Part shown: positions 8,749 to 17,382 of the stretch, piece after piece | Layout of the letters: the number at the start of each line of letters is the position of its first letter | How positions within the stretch are numbered: position 1 is the first letter of the stretch | DNA from: Venatoribacter pacificus | GTDB lineage: Bacteria > Pseudomonadota > Gammaproteobacteria > Pseudomonadales > Oceanobacteraceae | Direction: 5' to 3' | Length of the DNA: 64,000 nt | Assembly: GCF_025318105.1 (NCBI RefSeq) | Contig: NZ_JAOANI010000014.1 | Location: forward strand, 372,001 to 436,000 | Notes under the pieces: generated by a model | Told to the model about the DNA's origin: nothing | Databases searched by the model: none | The model's input: the letters and a program-made list of their open reading frames with translations, nothing else | Translations under genes and position numbers: made by a program

Positions 8749-9197
8749 TGGAACCAATGGCTCCTCCCGCTGCCAAGCGCCGGCCGATGGCCGAGATCAA
8801 TGTGGTGCCCTACATCGATGTGATGCTGGTACTGCTGATTATTTTTATGGTGACAGCGCCCATGCTGGTGCAAAGCGTACCGGTCAATCTGCCAGACGTT
8901 GACGCTACTCCAACCGAGATTGAACCGGATGACAGCACCATTATTGTCTCGGTCAATGAGCGTGGTGTGTATTTTATTGAGCGTGACGAAGGCCAGCCGA
9001 CGGCGATGACTCTGGCAGAAATTCAGGACTACGCGCAGAAAATTATCGGCGCAGTACCGGAAACCCGTTTGATGATCCGCGGTGACGAAGCTGTGCCTTA
9101 TGGCAAGGTCGTGGCTCTTATGGGCAGTCTGCAGAGCGTGGGGATCAATAATGTCGGCCTGATTACCGAAGCGCCGGACCCGGAGGCTCGCCGCTGA
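8748..9197 (+). CDS. tolR: Tol-Pal system inner-membrane protein TolR
   Basis: TolR is an ExbD-like protein: a short cytoplasmic N-terminus, one transmembrane helix and a periplasmic domain. The helix carries the conserved proton-path aspartate in VVPYIDVMLVLLIIFM. The product is 149 residues, the normal size. The periplasmic part ends with the family segment IRGDEAVPYGKVVALMGSLQSVG. The ATG shares its first base with the tolQ stop, and tolA follows after one base, so stoichiometry is probably set by translational coupling. Confidence 0.97.
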   Translation: MEPMAPPAAKRRPMAEINVVPYIDVMLVLLIIFMVTAPMLVQSVPVNLPDVDATPTEIEPDDSTIIVSVNERGVYFIERDEGQPTAMTLAEIQDYAQKIIGAVPETRLMIRGDEAVPYGKVVALMGSLQSVGINNVGLITEAPDPEARR

Positions 9198-9198
9198 T

Positions 9199-10020
9199 AT
9201 GAGCTGGCTGAATCCGGAACGGTACTCGCTGCCGCTTGTGATATCTGTTGTGCTGCATATTGTGTTGGCGTCGCTGTTTTTAGTTGAATGGCCGACAGAA
9301 CCGCATGTCCCCGAACCCGTGCCGCCGCATGTGGTGGCAACGGTGGTGCAGGTGCAGAGCGCGGCTGAAAAACAGCGCCAGCTTGAGGCTGATAAGCAAC
9401 AAAAACGCAAAGAGCTTGCTGCGCGGCGTGAAGCAGAACGCAAGAAAAAACTGGCTGAGCAAAAAAAGCGTGAAGCCGAACAAAAGAAAAAACAGGCAGC
9501 TGCGAAAAAGCGTGAACAGGAAAAAGCGTTAAAAGAAAAAGCGCTGGCGGAAAAACAAGCGAAAGACAAAGCGGCCAAAGAAAAAGCCGCCAAAGAAAAA
9601 GCGGCAGAGCAGGCAAAACAGAAAGCCGTTCAGGAGCAGAACCTGCTGGAACAGATGGCACAGGAAGAAGCCGCAGCAGAATTAAAAGAGCAGCAGGAAG
9701 CCAAAATTCAGGCCGAGCGGGCGGCTTCTCTGACACTGGAATTTACCGATCAGATAAAAGCCCGTGTTGAATCCGTTTGGCGTTATCCGCCGGCGGTAAC
9801 CGCCAGCCAGGAAGTCGAAGTCAGAATTACGCTGGTACCCACCGGGCAGGTATTGCAGGTACAGATTACCAAGAGCAGCGGTAATACGGCCCTTGACCGA
9901 TCGGTTGAGCAGGCCATACGCAAAGCGTCACCGTTGCCGGTGCCCAAGGATGTGCGGGTGTTTGAAGCCAACTTCCGCAGCTTTTTAATGAAATTCAGAC
10001 CGGAGAATGCAACGTGGTAA
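9199..10020 (+). CDS. tolA: TolA, periplasm-spanning protein of the Tol-Pal system
   Basis: TolA links the TolQR motor to TolB and Pal. It has one N-terminal transmembrane anchor (residues about 12-32), a long Ala/Lys/Glu/Gln-rich helix (about 50-180, repeated KEKAAKEKAA-type units) and a compact C-terminal domain with VWRYPPAV and the TonB-like GNTALDRSVEQAIRKASPLP. At 273 residues it is shorter than the E. coli protein, mainly in the helical spacer, whose length is known to vary. The low-complexity stretch produces a long false antisense frame. Its end overlaps tolB by seven bases. Confidence 0.96.
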   Translation: MSWLNPERYSLPLVISVVLHIVLASLFLVEWPTEPHVPEPVPPHVVATVVQVQSAAEKQRQLEADKQQKRKELAARREAERKKKLAEQKKREAEQKKKQAAAKKREQEKALKEKALAEKQAKDKAAKEKAAKEKAAEQAKQKAVQEQNLLEQMAQEEAAAELKEQQEAKIQAERAASLTLEFTDQIKARVESVWRYPPAVTASQEVEVRITLVPTGQVLQVQITKSSGNTALDRSVEQAIRKASPLPVPKDVRVFEANFRSFLMKFRPENATW

Positions 10021-11294
10021 AGCGTAGTTTGATTGTTCTGATGTGGTTGTTTGCCCATCTGGTTCAGGCCGAATTATTAATTGAAGTAACCCAGGGCAAA
10101 CAGAGCGCGATTCCGGTGGCGGTGGTTCCTTTCAGCTGGAACGGCAGCAGTGCCTTGCCGGAAGATATCAGTGCCATTGTGACCAATGATCTGGCCAGCA
10201 GCGGCTACTTCCGCACGCTGGGAACCGCGAGCATGATCACTCAGCCGCATCAGCTCAACGACGTGATTTACGCCGACTGGTCACGCCTGAAGCAGGATTT
10301 TGTCGTCATTGGTACGGTGGAATTGCAGGCCGATGGTTACGCGGTGCAGTTTCACGTGATGGATGTACACCAGCAGGTGGAGATTCTGCGTCACCGGGTG
10401 AAAGGTAAGGCCTCGCAATTGCGCGATCTGGCCCATTACATCAGTGACTTTATCTTTAAAAAGCTGACCGGCGTACCCGGCGTGTTTTCCACCAAGCTGA
10501 TTTATGTCACCACCAATCGCGAACGCAGCCGGTTTAATCTGAATTACGCCGATGCCGATGGTGCGCGTGAGCAGCTGATCTACAGTTCCAAACATCCGAT
10601 TATTTCTCCGGCCTGGTCGCCGGATGCAAAAAAAGTGGCCTATGTATCGTTTGAAAATGGCCGCAGTGAAATCTTCTTTCAGGAGCTGGCAACCGGTAAG
10701 CGTGAGCGTGTCGTGGCGTTTGATGGCTCCAATAGTGCGCCGGCATTTTCACCCGATGGAACCCGTCTGGCATTTGTGTTGTCGAAGCTTGGCAATCCAG
10801 ACGTCTACGTGATGGATCTTGCAAGCCGGAAAATTGAGCGCATGACCAATCACTACGCTATTGATACCGAGCCACAGTGGGATGTTGATGGGCGTCATAT
10901 CTTTTTTACCTCCAGCCGCGCCGGTGGTCCTCAGGTTTATAAACTGGACACTGCGAACAAACAGGTAGAACGTGTGACCTTTGAAGGTAGTTATAATGCC
11001 CGTGCGCGGATTACTGCCGATGGCCGTAAACTGGTGTATGTCCATAAGGCCAATGACCGCTTCCATATCGCATCTCAGGATGTGAAAAGTGGATTAGTGC
11101 ACATTCTTACCAGTGAGACTGAATTGGATGAGTCTCCTAGTGTTGCACCCAATGGAAGTATGGTAATTTATGCTGCGAGTGAAGCTGATCGTAGCATTCT
11201 TGCTGCTGTATCAGTGGATGGGGACGTTAAATTCCGCTTACCATCTAAATACGGTGACGTCAGGGAGCCTGCTTGGTCGCCTATTTTCCAATAA
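10014..11294 (+). CDS. tolB: TolB, periplasmic beta-propeller of the Tol-Pal system
   Basis: TolB binds both TolA and Pal. The GTG-started 426-residue product has a signal peptide ending HLVQA, a N-terminal mixed domain (about 25-160) and a six-bladed propeller with TolB/WD-type repeats such as PAWSPDAKKVAYVS, PAFSPDGTRLAFVL and PQWDVDGRHIFFTS. The length fits the family (430 in E. coli). The last 70 codons use more A/T-ending codons than the rest, an effect that continues into pal and may reflect pal's own signals rather than transfer. Confidence 0.97.
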   Translation: MVKRSLIVLMWLFAHLVQAELLIEVTQGKQSAIPVAVVPFSWNGSSALPEDISAIVTNDLASSGYFRTLGTASMITQPHQLNDVIYADWSRLKQDFVVIGTVELQADGYAVQFHVMDVHQQVEILRHRVKGKASQLRDLAHYISDFIFKKLTGVPGVFSTKLIYVTTNRERSRFNLNYADADGAREQLIYSSKHPIISPAWSPDAKKVAYVSFENGRSEIFFQELATGKRERVVAFDGSNSAPAFSPDGTRLAFVLSKLGNPDVYVMDLASRKIERMTNHYAIDTEPQWDVDGRHIFFTSSRAGGPQVYKLDTANKQVERVTFEGSYNARARITADGRKLVYVHKANDRFHIASQDVKSGLVHILTSETELDESPSVAPNGSMVIYAASEADRSILAAVSVDGDVKFRLPSKYGDVREPAWSPIFQ

Positions 11295-11325
11295 TTCAAA
11301 CTTACTTTCGGACTGGAAGACTGTT

Positions 11326-11877
11326 ATGCAAACTACTGCACTGTACAAAACCTTAGGATTAGCCTTTGGCGCTATGTTGATTTCTGCCTGTGCAAGCAAG
11401 GGAGACGTAAATGAGGGTGCAGGTTCTACTGTTGCACCAACAGCTACTGAACAACAGGCCGAAGAAACCAATGCTGTTGAAAACGCTGGCGTAAATGGCG
11501 AAGCAATGGAAGCAGAAGCCAATGAAGCTCAGGCTGCACTGCGTGAACAAACTGTATTCTACTTTGACTTCGATCAGAGCACTCTGAAGAGCGAAGGCAA
11601 AGCAGCTCTGATGGCTCACGCTGCATTCCTGGCGGCAAACCCAGCGGCTTCTGTTGTTCTGGAAGGCCACGCTGATGAGCGCGGTACCGTTGAATACAAC
11701 CTGGCTCTGGGCGAACGTCGTTCTATGACTGTACGTCGTTTCCTGATGGCCAATGGTGCCAACGGTTCACAACTGAAAGTTGTAAGCTTTGGTGAAGAAC
11801 GTCCTGTGATGATGGGGCATGACGAAGGCTCTTACAGCAAGAACCGTCGCGTTGAAGTGAAATACCAGAGCCGTTAA
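11326..11877 (+). CDS. pal: Peptidoglycan-associated lipoprotein Pal
   Basis: Pal anchors the outer membrane to peptidoglycan. From ATG 11326 the 183-residue product has a lipoprotein signal ending LISAC (Cys23 or near), an acidic Ala/Glu-rich linker, and an OmpA-like domain with the peptidoglycan-binding core VVLEGHADERGTVEYNLALG and GEERP, ending NRRVEVKY. GGAAGA lies five bases upstream of this ATG; frames starting earlier run through tolB and lack a ribosome site. A 31-base gap after tolB is the widest inside the operon. Confidence 0.97.
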   Translation: MQTTALYKTLGLAFGAMLISACASKGDVNEGAGSTVAPTATEQQAEETNAVENAGVNGEAMEAEANEAQAALREQTVFYFDFDQSTLKSEGKAALMAHAAFLAANPAASVVLEGHADERGTVEYNLALGERRSMTVRRFLMANGANGSQLKVVSFGEERPVMMGHDEGSYSKNRRVEVKYQSR

Positions 11878-12653
11878 TGAAATCTGTCGTCCTGACCTTT
11901 GCGCTGGTTGCAGTAACTGCCAGCGCCAATGCGGATGATCAGTGGGTATCTGTTGGTGCGGCCCGTCCGGTCGCACCGGCAACCCAGAATACTCCGGTTG
12001 ATTCCTCCGTCCGGGCTGTCGTTAAAACCCCGGCAAATACTATCCCTTCTGCTGTACCCGTTGCTTCTTCTGGTTTGTTATCTGAAATGTCCATGCAAAT
12101 GGAACAGATGCAGCAGGAAATTGCTGAGCTGCGTGGTCGCGTAGAAGAACAGGATAATCTGATTCGTCGTCTGACCCAGGAGCAGCAGGAACGTTATCTG
12201 GATCTGGACCGGCGTATGGCCGCATTACTGGCTGGCGGTGCTTCGGTTGCCTCTCCGGTTGCTGCCGTTAAAGAGTCGCCTGCTGATGCTTATAAGCATG
12301 CCATGACACTGGTGCGCGAGAAAAAATTCGCCGAAGCCAATGTCGCCTTCAACGATTTCGTGAAGAACTATCCGCAGGATCCGTTGGTGGGTAACGCCTT
12401 GTATTGGTCTGGTGAAGTGTATCTTGTGCAGAGTGATCTGGACAAAGCGCTGGCCAGTTTCCGTAAAGTGGTTACGCAATATCCTGATCACGATAAAGCC
12501 GCCGACGCTACGTATAAAGTGGCGATTACTCTGCATAAGCAGGGGGATGTTGCCCAGGCAAAAGTCTGGCTGCAGAAGGTCATTGATCTGTACACCGGTA
12601 AAGCCGATGGTACGGTCCGATTGGCCAAATCCTATTTGGCGAAGCTTTCCTGA
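11877..12653 (+). CDS. cpoB: CpoB (YbgF), cell-division coordinator with TPR domain
   Basis: CpoB is a periplasmic protein that coordinates peptidoglycan synthesis with Tol-driven constriction. The 258-residue product has a cleavable signal (ending SANA before DDQW), a trimerising coiled coil at about 65-110 (MEQMQQEIAELRGRVEEQD) and three tetratricopeptide-like repeats in the C-terminal half (YKHAMTLVREKKFAEANVAF onward). The ATG overlaps the pal stop by one base. It is the last gene of the tol-pal operon, closed by a terminator starting inside the stop codon. Confidence 0.95.
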   Translation: MKSVVLTFALVAVTASANADDQWVSVGAARPVAPATQNTPVDSSVRAVVKTPANTIPSAVPVASSGLLSEMSMQMEQMQQEIAELRGRVEEQDNLIRRLTQEQQERYLDLDRRMAALLAGGASVASPVAAVKESPADAYKHAMTLVREKKFAEANVAFNDFVKNYPQDPLVGNALYWSGEVYLVQSDLDKALASFRKVVTQYPDHDKAADATYKVAITLHKQGDVAQAKVWLQKVIDLYTGKADGTVRLAKSYLAKLS

Positions 12654-12676
12654 CAGGCCTTTTAAGGCCTGTTTTT
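12653..12676 (+). terminator. Intrinsic terminator of the tol-pal operon
   Basis: ACAGGCC (12653-12659) pairs with GGCCTGT (12666-12672) around a six-base loop and is followed by a T-run. The stem begins at the last base of the cpoB stop codon. Confidence 0.85.
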
Positions 12677-12796
12677 CATTCTGTCTGTTCTCTTTTTTGG
12701 ACGCTGAAGCCCATGGATTCTGGGCTCAGAACCTGTCTTTTGTAGCCACGTGGTGCCGCTAAGTCCCTGATAGTGAAACTTTTTTCGATAAAAGGG

Positions 12797-12824
12797 TTGT
12801 CAGCTCCGAAAAATTAAGTATTAT
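12797..12824 (+). promoter_or_regulatory. Promoter of the first tRNA-Lys gene
   Basis: TTGTCA at 12797-12802 and TATTAT at 12819-12824 have a 16-nt spacer and lie 14 bases before the tRNA. The bases after the -10 are GC-rich (GCGCC), a discriminator type linked in other bacteria with stringent control of stable RNA. Confidence 0.65.
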
Positions 12825-12837
12825 ATGCGCCTCTTCC

Positions 12838-12913
12838 GGGTCGTTAGCTCAGTTGGTAGAGCAGTTGGCTTTTAACCAATTGGTCGCTGGTTCGAATCCA
12901 GCACGACCCACCA
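12838..12913 (+). tRNA. tRNA-Lys (anticodon TTT), copy 1
   Basis: The 76-base cloverleaf has acceptor arms GGGTCGT/ACGACCC, D-loop AGTTGGTA, anticodon loop CTTTTAA, T-loop TTCGAAT and an encoded CCA. It is identical in sequence to the copy 75 bases downstream. Confidence 0.98.
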
Positions 12914-12945
12914 AATTTTACGGAAGAGGTAAGTTACTGAAAAGG

Positions 12946-12973
12946 TTGACTTTTTTAAAGAACCCGGTAACAT
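12946..12973 (+). promoter_or_regulatory. Possible separate promoter of the second tRNA-Lys gene
   Basis: TTGACT at 12946-12951 and TAACAT at 12968-12973, spacer 16 nt, lie between the two tRNA copies, suggesting that the second gene can be transcribed on its own as well as by read-through. Confidence 0.5.
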
Positions 12974-12988
12974 ACGCAACAACTTAAA

Positions 12989-13064
12989 GGGTCGTTAGCT
13001 CAGTTGGTAGAGCAGTTGGCTTTTAACCAATTGGTCGCTGGTTCGAATCCAGCACGACCCACCA
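12989..13064 (+). tRNA. tRNA-Lys (anticodon TTT), copy 2
   Basis: This is an exact 76-base duplicate of the tRNA at 12838-12913, including CCA. The flanks differ, so the pair is a tandem gene duplication rather than an assembly repeat of the whole unit. A strong terminator follows. Confidence 0.98.
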
Positions 13065-13070
13065 AATCTG

Positions 13071-13105
13071 AAAAGGGGAGAAAGTGAATAACTTTCTCCC
13101 CTTTT
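13071..13105 (+). terminator. Intrinsic terminator after the tRNA-Lys pair
   Basis: AAAAGGGGAGAAAG (13071-13084) and CTTTCTCCCCTTTT (from 13092) form a perfect 14-bp stem with a seven-base loop (TGAATAA), ending in a T-run. Confidence 0.92.
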
Positions 13106-13226
13106 TATTTGCCTCCCGGAACCCCATCTGTTCTGTGCAGGGTTCTGGTCCGCAGTGTGGCGCAGCGGACAGTGTTCTGTCTGTGATAAAATCCCCACGT
13201 TGTATCTATGTCTGACAGAGAGATGT

Positions 13227-14261
13227 ATGAACGAGACCGTACCTGGCGCACAACAAATTATCCGTGATTTCTGGTCTGCTCCTGCAGCCCCGCTAACGCC
13301 TGAGCAAAGTGCTGCGTTAAAACAGGAAATCCGTGAATTACTGATTCAGGAAGACGCGGCACTGGTTGCCCATTACTACACCGATCCTGAAATTCAGGCG
13401 CTGGCTGAAGAGACCGGTGGCTGTGTAGCTGACTCGCTGGAAATGGCGCGCTTTGGTCGCGATCATAAGGCCAGTACGCTTATTGTTGCCGGTGTGCGCT
13501 TTATGGGAGAGACCGCCAAGATTCTCAGTCCGGAGAAGCGCATTCTGATGCCAACACTGGAGGCGACCTGCTCGTTGGATATTGGTTGTCCGGTAGAAGA
13601 ATTCTCCGCCTTTTGTGATCAGCATCCGCAGCGTACGGTGGTGGTGTATGCCAACACCTCCGCGGCCGTTAAAGCCCGTGCCGATTGGGTGGTAACCTCA
13701 AGCATTGCGCTGGATGTGGTTAATCATCTGAAGGCGCAGGGCGAAAAACTGATCTGGGCGCCGGATAAACACCTGGGTGGCTACGTTCAGCGTGAAACCG
13801 GTGCGGATATGATCCTGTGGGACAGTGCCTGTATTGTGCACGACGAATTTAAAGCGAAAGCACTGGAAGACCTGAAGAAGGTCCATCCGGATGCGGCTGT
13901 GCTGGTGCATCCGGAATCACCGGAATCGGTCGTGAACATGGCCGATGCGGTGGGTTCAACCAGTCAATTGATTGCGGCGGCGAAAACGTTGCCTAATCCG
14001 GTGCTGATCGTTGCGACCGACAAAGCCATTTTTTACAAAATGCAGCAGGCAGCGCCGGATAAACTGCTGATTGAAGCACCAACCGCCGGCAACGGAGCGA
14101 CCTGTCGCAGCTGTGCTCATTGCCCGTGGATGGCGATGAACGGACTGCAGAGTATCCGTGATGTGCTGATTAACGCCGATCAGGAAATTCTGATTGAAGA
14201 AGGTCTGCGTCAGCAGGCGGTGGTCAGCCTGCAGCGCATGCTGAATTTCAATAAAGGCTGA
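13227..14261 (+). CDS. nadA: Quinolinate synthase NadA
   Basis: NadA condenses iminoaspartate with dihydroxyacetone phosphate to give quinolinate in de novo NAD synthesis, using an oxygen-sensitive [4Fe-4S] cluster. The 344-residue product carries the expected cysteines: C115 (EATCSLDIG), the one in DSACIVHDEF, and those in ATCRSCAHCPWMAM. I start at ATG 13227 (MNETVPGAQQ), preceded by AGAGAG; earlier in-frame codons lack a ribosome site and do not fit the family. It stands alone between two terminators. Confidence 0.97.
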   Translation: MNETVPGAQQIIRDFWSAPAAPLTPEQSAALKQEIRELLIQEDAALVAHYYTDPEIQALAEETGGCVADSLEMARFGRDHKASTLIVAGVRFMGETAKILSPEKRILMPTLEATCSLDIGCPVEEFSAFCDQHPQRTVVVYANTSAAVKARADWVVTSSIALDVVNHLKAQGEKLIWAPDKHLGGYVQRETGADMILWDSACIVHDEFKAKALEDLKKVHPDAAVLVHPESPESVVNMADAVGSTSQLIAAAKTLPNPVLIVATDKAIFYKMQQAAPDKLLIEAPTAGNGATCRSCAHCPWMAMNGLQSIRDVLINADQEILIEEGLRQQAVVSLQRMLNFNKG

Positions 14262-14305
14262 AACTTAATAAAGTCTTTATTGAATGAAGCTTGAGCACAG
14301 CAAAT

Positions 14306-14332
14306 AAAAAATGGGCCTTCTGGCCCATTTTT
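14306..14332. terminator. Terminator shared by nadA and bepA
   Basis: AAAAATGGGCC (14306-14316) pairs with GGCCCATTTTT (14322-14332) around a short TTCT-type loop. A/T runs on both sides suit the convergent nadA (+) and bepA (-) genes. Confidence 0.88.
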
Positions 14333-14362
14333 ATGTCTGTATTTCAGGTGTTATGGGTGTGA

Positions 14363-15823
14363 TCAGGGAAGAACTGCGGCGGTATTGGCCATAACCCGCA
14401 GGCGTTGACCTAAAGCGGCTTCCTGCTGAAAGTCATGATTCTTCTTGGCCAGCTGTAAGGCCAGTTCCATTTGCCGCAGGGCTTTGGCGTGATAACCGGA
14501 ATAAAACAAATATTCAGCGTTAGCGCGGTGGCCCAACAATATCATGTCGGCATCACCGGCGGCTTCGCCCAGCTGGCGCCACACCGACGGGTTGGTGCTG
14601 CGCAGTTCACTCAGTTGTTTGAGTGTCGCTACGGCGGCATTTTTCTGGCCATTCTGGCGCAGCAGTGAGGCCTTGGTGCTCAGCAGCAGATAATCCTGTG
14701 GATCAAACGGCAAGGCGTCGTTAATGGCGTTGATCGCCAGTTCGGGTTTGCCTTCGGCTTGTAATGTGCGTGCGCTCAGGGCGACGACAGCCGCATGCTC
14801 GCGCCATGGGCTGATGATTTTATTCAGGTGCTCGCGGCAGGTTTTGCTGTCGTTGTTATCCAGTGCCAGTCTGGCCAGGCTGAATAAGGCGGCGGCTTGT
14901 TCGGAGCTGTTGCGGGGGGTGATCTGCAATTGGTGGCTGAAGTAATCAACGCGTTTGTCGGTATTGAGCTGGTAGCGGATCATGGCTTCATTTTGCAGTA
15001 CACGGAATTCAAACGTCGCCAGGCGTGGTTTACGCGGATATTTTTGCGCACGATCGGCGGCATCGGCGACCCGGGATTCGGTTACCGGATGCGTCAGCAG
15101 GAATTCCGGTGGTCGTTCGTTGTAGCGGTTAGCCTGCAGCATCTGCTGAAACATCGATGGCATGGCGTAAGGATCAAGCCCGGCGGTTGACAGTGTGCGC
15201 ATGCCAATACGGTCGGCTTCCTGCTCCCATTCCCGTGAATAGGCCAGGCGGCTTTGAATGCTGGCGGCCTGACTGGTCAGTAAGCCGGCAAAACCGGCAT
15301 CGGGATTGTTGGTGGCAATCAGCAGAATACTGGCCAGCAGTGTGGCAATGGCAATGGGTTCTTGTTTTTCTGCGGCTTCGATCTGGCGCGCGAAGTGGCG
15401 TTGGCTTAAGTGAGCCAATTCATGAGCCAGTACGGCAGACAGTTCGTCTTCATCACGGGTGTAGAGCAAAATGCCGAAATTAATGCCGATAATTCCGCCG
15501 GGTACGGCAAAAGCGTTCAGCTCGGCGCGGTCAACCACAACAAATTCAAATTCGGATTGCTTCACTTCGCTGTGCGGCACCAGACGGAAAATCAGGTTTT
15601 CCAGAAATTCGGTGGTCAGAGGGTCATCCAGTGTTTTGGCCTGGGCGCGCAATTGACGCAGCCACACCCGACCGAGGTCGTGTTCTTCCTGCAGTGAGAC
15701 GTAACTGGAAGCGCTGTCGCCAAGGTTTGGCAAGTCTGCAGTCGCAGCCTGAGTGGGTGGAGTATTAAGGACAGCATGGCTGCTCAGCAGAAACAGCGCC
15801 AGACGTGTTAGGCGGAAATTCAA
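14363..15823 (-). CDS. bepA: Periplasmic M48 metalloprotease with TPR domain (BepA family)
   Basis: BepA-type proteases assist or degrade outer-membrane proteins such as LptD during assembly. The 486-residue product has a signal peptide (ending TQAAT), the zinc motif HELAH at 134-138, a third ligand in the EQEADRIG helix, and C-terminal tetratricopeptide repeats from about 310. Length equals E. coli BepA (487). It is convergent with nadA and divergent from the TusA-like gene. Gene symbol is by family and by a nadA neighbour order known from Pseudomonas. Confidence 0.9.
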   Translation of the reverse strand: MNFRLTRLALFLLSSHAVLNTPPTQAATADLPNLGDSASSYVSLQEEHDLGRVWLRQLRAQAKTLDDPLTTEFLENLIFRLVPHSEVKQSEFEFVVVDRAELNAFAVPGGIIGINFGILLYTRDEDELSAVLAHELAHLSQRHFARQIEAAEKQEPIAIATLLASILLIATNNPDAGFAGLLTSQAASIQSRLAYSREWEQEADRIGMRTLSTAGLDPYAMPSMFQQMLQANRYNERPPEFLLTHPVTESRVADAADRAQKYPRKPRLATFEFRVLQNEAMIRYQLNTDKRVDYFSHQLQITPRNSSEQAAALFSLARLALDNNDSKTCREHLNKIISPWREHAAVVALSARTLQAEGKPELAINAINDALPFDPQDYLLLSTKASLLRQNGQKNAAVATLKQLSELRSTNPSVWRQLGEAAGDADMILLGHRANAEYLFYSGYHAKALRQMELALQLAKKNHDFQQEAALGQRLRVMANTAAVLP

Positions 15824-15980
15824 GCCCGGATTCCTGAAGTTGATTTGCGTTAGACCCGCCAGTGTGCAGGAGTTCAGCAGGTCTTATGGATTATTGTCGC
15901 CGAACTGCCATTCCCTGTGCAGGCTTTATCCGCTGACATCCGTATATAATGAGGCTTCAGTTTGGCAAAAGGCGTGCGCT

Positions 15981-16223
15981 GTGTCTAATTCAAACCATTA
16001 TCATCAGGCTCTTGATGCTTCCGGGCTGGAATGCCCGTTGCCGTTGTTAAAAACCAAGCTGGCGCTGAAGGCGTTGGCGGTGGATGAAACTTTATGGGTT
16101 ACGGCAACGGATGCCGGTTCCTGGCGTGACATCCGTAAATACATTGAAATGACCAATAATGAACTGGTCGACGCTTCTGATGTCGATGGTTGCTACCAGT
16201 TCTGGATTAAAAAAGGAGCCTGA
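15981..16223 (+). CDS. TusA-family sulfur-carrier protein
   Basis: This is an 80-residue protein with the TusA signature SGLECPLPLLKTK, whose cysteine (C18) would carry a persulfide. I choose GTG 15981, which gives the normal compact TusA length; the longer upstream frame runs through the divergent bepA gene and has no family support. The position beside nadA and bepA matches P. aeruginosa PA1006, a TusA-like protein tied to molybdenum cofactor and nitrate respiration; whether that role holds here is inference. The next gene starts four bases after its stop. Confidence 0.85.
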   Translation: MSNSNHYHQALDASGLECPLPLLKTKLALKALAVDETLWVTATDAGSWRDIRKYIEMTNNELVDASDVDGCYQFWIKKGA

Positions 16224-16227
16224 GGGC

Positions 16228-17298
16228 ATGTTAAAGGTATTCCGGCGCTGGATTGACCGTTATTTTTCCAACGAAGAAGCATTGTTGTTGCTGTTGCTTA
16301 TTGCCGCCGTGTTATTGGTCATTATTACACTGGGCAAAGTGCTGGCACCCTTCCTGACGGCGATTGTTCTGGCTTATTTGCTGCAGGGCGCAATGAATTA
16401 CTGCAAGCGCAGGGGGCTTGGCCATCTGGGGGCAACGATTCTGGTCTTTATGCTGTTTGTCAGTGTGCTGATGCTGTTGCTGCTGATTATTCTGCCGGCC
16501 ACCTGGCAGCAGCTGACGCAGTTTTTTTATGAGCTGCCGCGTATGGCGAGTAAAGGGCAGGAGCTGTTGATGCTGCTGCCGGATCAGTATCCGGATCTGG
16601 TGTCGGTCGATCAGGTGAAAATCTGGACCAAGCAAATAGGTGATGAGCTGGCTTCGGTTGGTCAGTTTGCCGTGAGCTTTTCCATTTCCGGTATTACCGG
16701 GGTGATGGCGGTACTCATTTACTGCGTGCTGGTGCCGATTCTGGTTTTTTTCCTGCTCAAGGATGCCGATAAAATTCTTGCCTGGTGTACGGCTTTTTTG
16801 CCGCAGCGCCGACAGTTGTTGAATCGGGTGTGGACGGAAATGGACATACAGATTGCCAATTACATCCGCGGAAAAGTGTTGGAAATTGTAGTGGTTGGTG
16901 GTGTCACTTATGTCGCCTTCCTGATTCTTGGGGTTAATTACGCGGCCTTGCTGGCAATTGGTGTGGGGTTGTCGGTGCTGGTGCCGTATATCGGCGCGGC
17001 GGTGATCACCATTCCGATTGCTCTGGTCGGCTATGTGCAATGGGGCTGGACCAACGACTTTATCTGGCTGCTTGTGGTGTACGGTGTTATTCAGGCGCTG
17101 GATGGTAATGTGCTGGTGCCGCTGCTGTTTTCTGAGGTGGTGAACCTGCATCCGGTGGCCATTATCGTGGCGGTACTGGTGTTTGGTGGCTTGTGGGGGT
17201 TCTGGGGCGTGTTTTTTGCCATTCCTCTGGCCACCCTGTTTAAGGCGGTTTTGCAGGCCTGGCCGGATAATCGGGCCAGCGATAGTGACAGCGTCTGA
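16228..17298 (+). CDS. AI-2E/PerM-family membrane protein
   Basis: This 356-residue inner-membrane protein has the AI-2E transporter (UPF0118) layout: two N-terminal helices (about 18-62), a helix near 72-92, a soluble middle segment, and four or five C-terminal helices (about 150-345) with the family stretch VPYIGAAVITIPIAL. It starts at ATG 16228, just after GAGGG. Members include putative permeases (PerM) and TqsA-like proteins; substrate is unknown. Coupling to the TusA-like gene (four-base gap) suggests one transcript. Confidence 0.9.
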   Translation: MLKVFRRWIDRYFSNEEALLLLLLIAAVLLVIITLGKVLAPFLTAIVLAYLLQGAMNYCKRRGLGHLGATILVFMLFVSVLMLLLLIILPATWQQLTQFFYELPRMASKGQELLMLLPDQYPDLVSVDQVKIWTKQIGDELASVGQFAVSFSISGITGVMAVLIYCVLVPILVFFLLKDADKILAWCTAFLPQRRQLLNRVWTEMDIQIANYIRGKVLEIVVVGGVTYVAFLILGVNYAALLAIGVGLSVLVPYIGAAVITIPIALVGYVQWGWTNDFIWLLVVYGVIQALDGNVLVPLLFSEVVNLHPVAIIVAVLVFGGLWGFWGVFFAIPLATLFKAVLQAWPDNRASDSDSV

Positions 17299-17382
17299 CT
17301 TGTCACCAATCCCTTGCATCAGTAGACTTGCGCCTTTGTTTTTCTGCGCCCGTGTTGGGCGGATATTTTGGAGTAGAGCTCA

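Noticed and set aside
8700..9593. 297-codon minus-strand frame opposite tolR/tolA
   Set aside because: It mirrors the Lys/Ala-rich TolA helix as a Phe/Ser-rich low-complexity protein; no family and no start signal.
16312..17319. 335-codon minus-strand frame opposite perM
   Set aside because: It is the antisense of a clear membrane protein; the product is His/Gln-rich with no domain, ribosome site or neighbour support.
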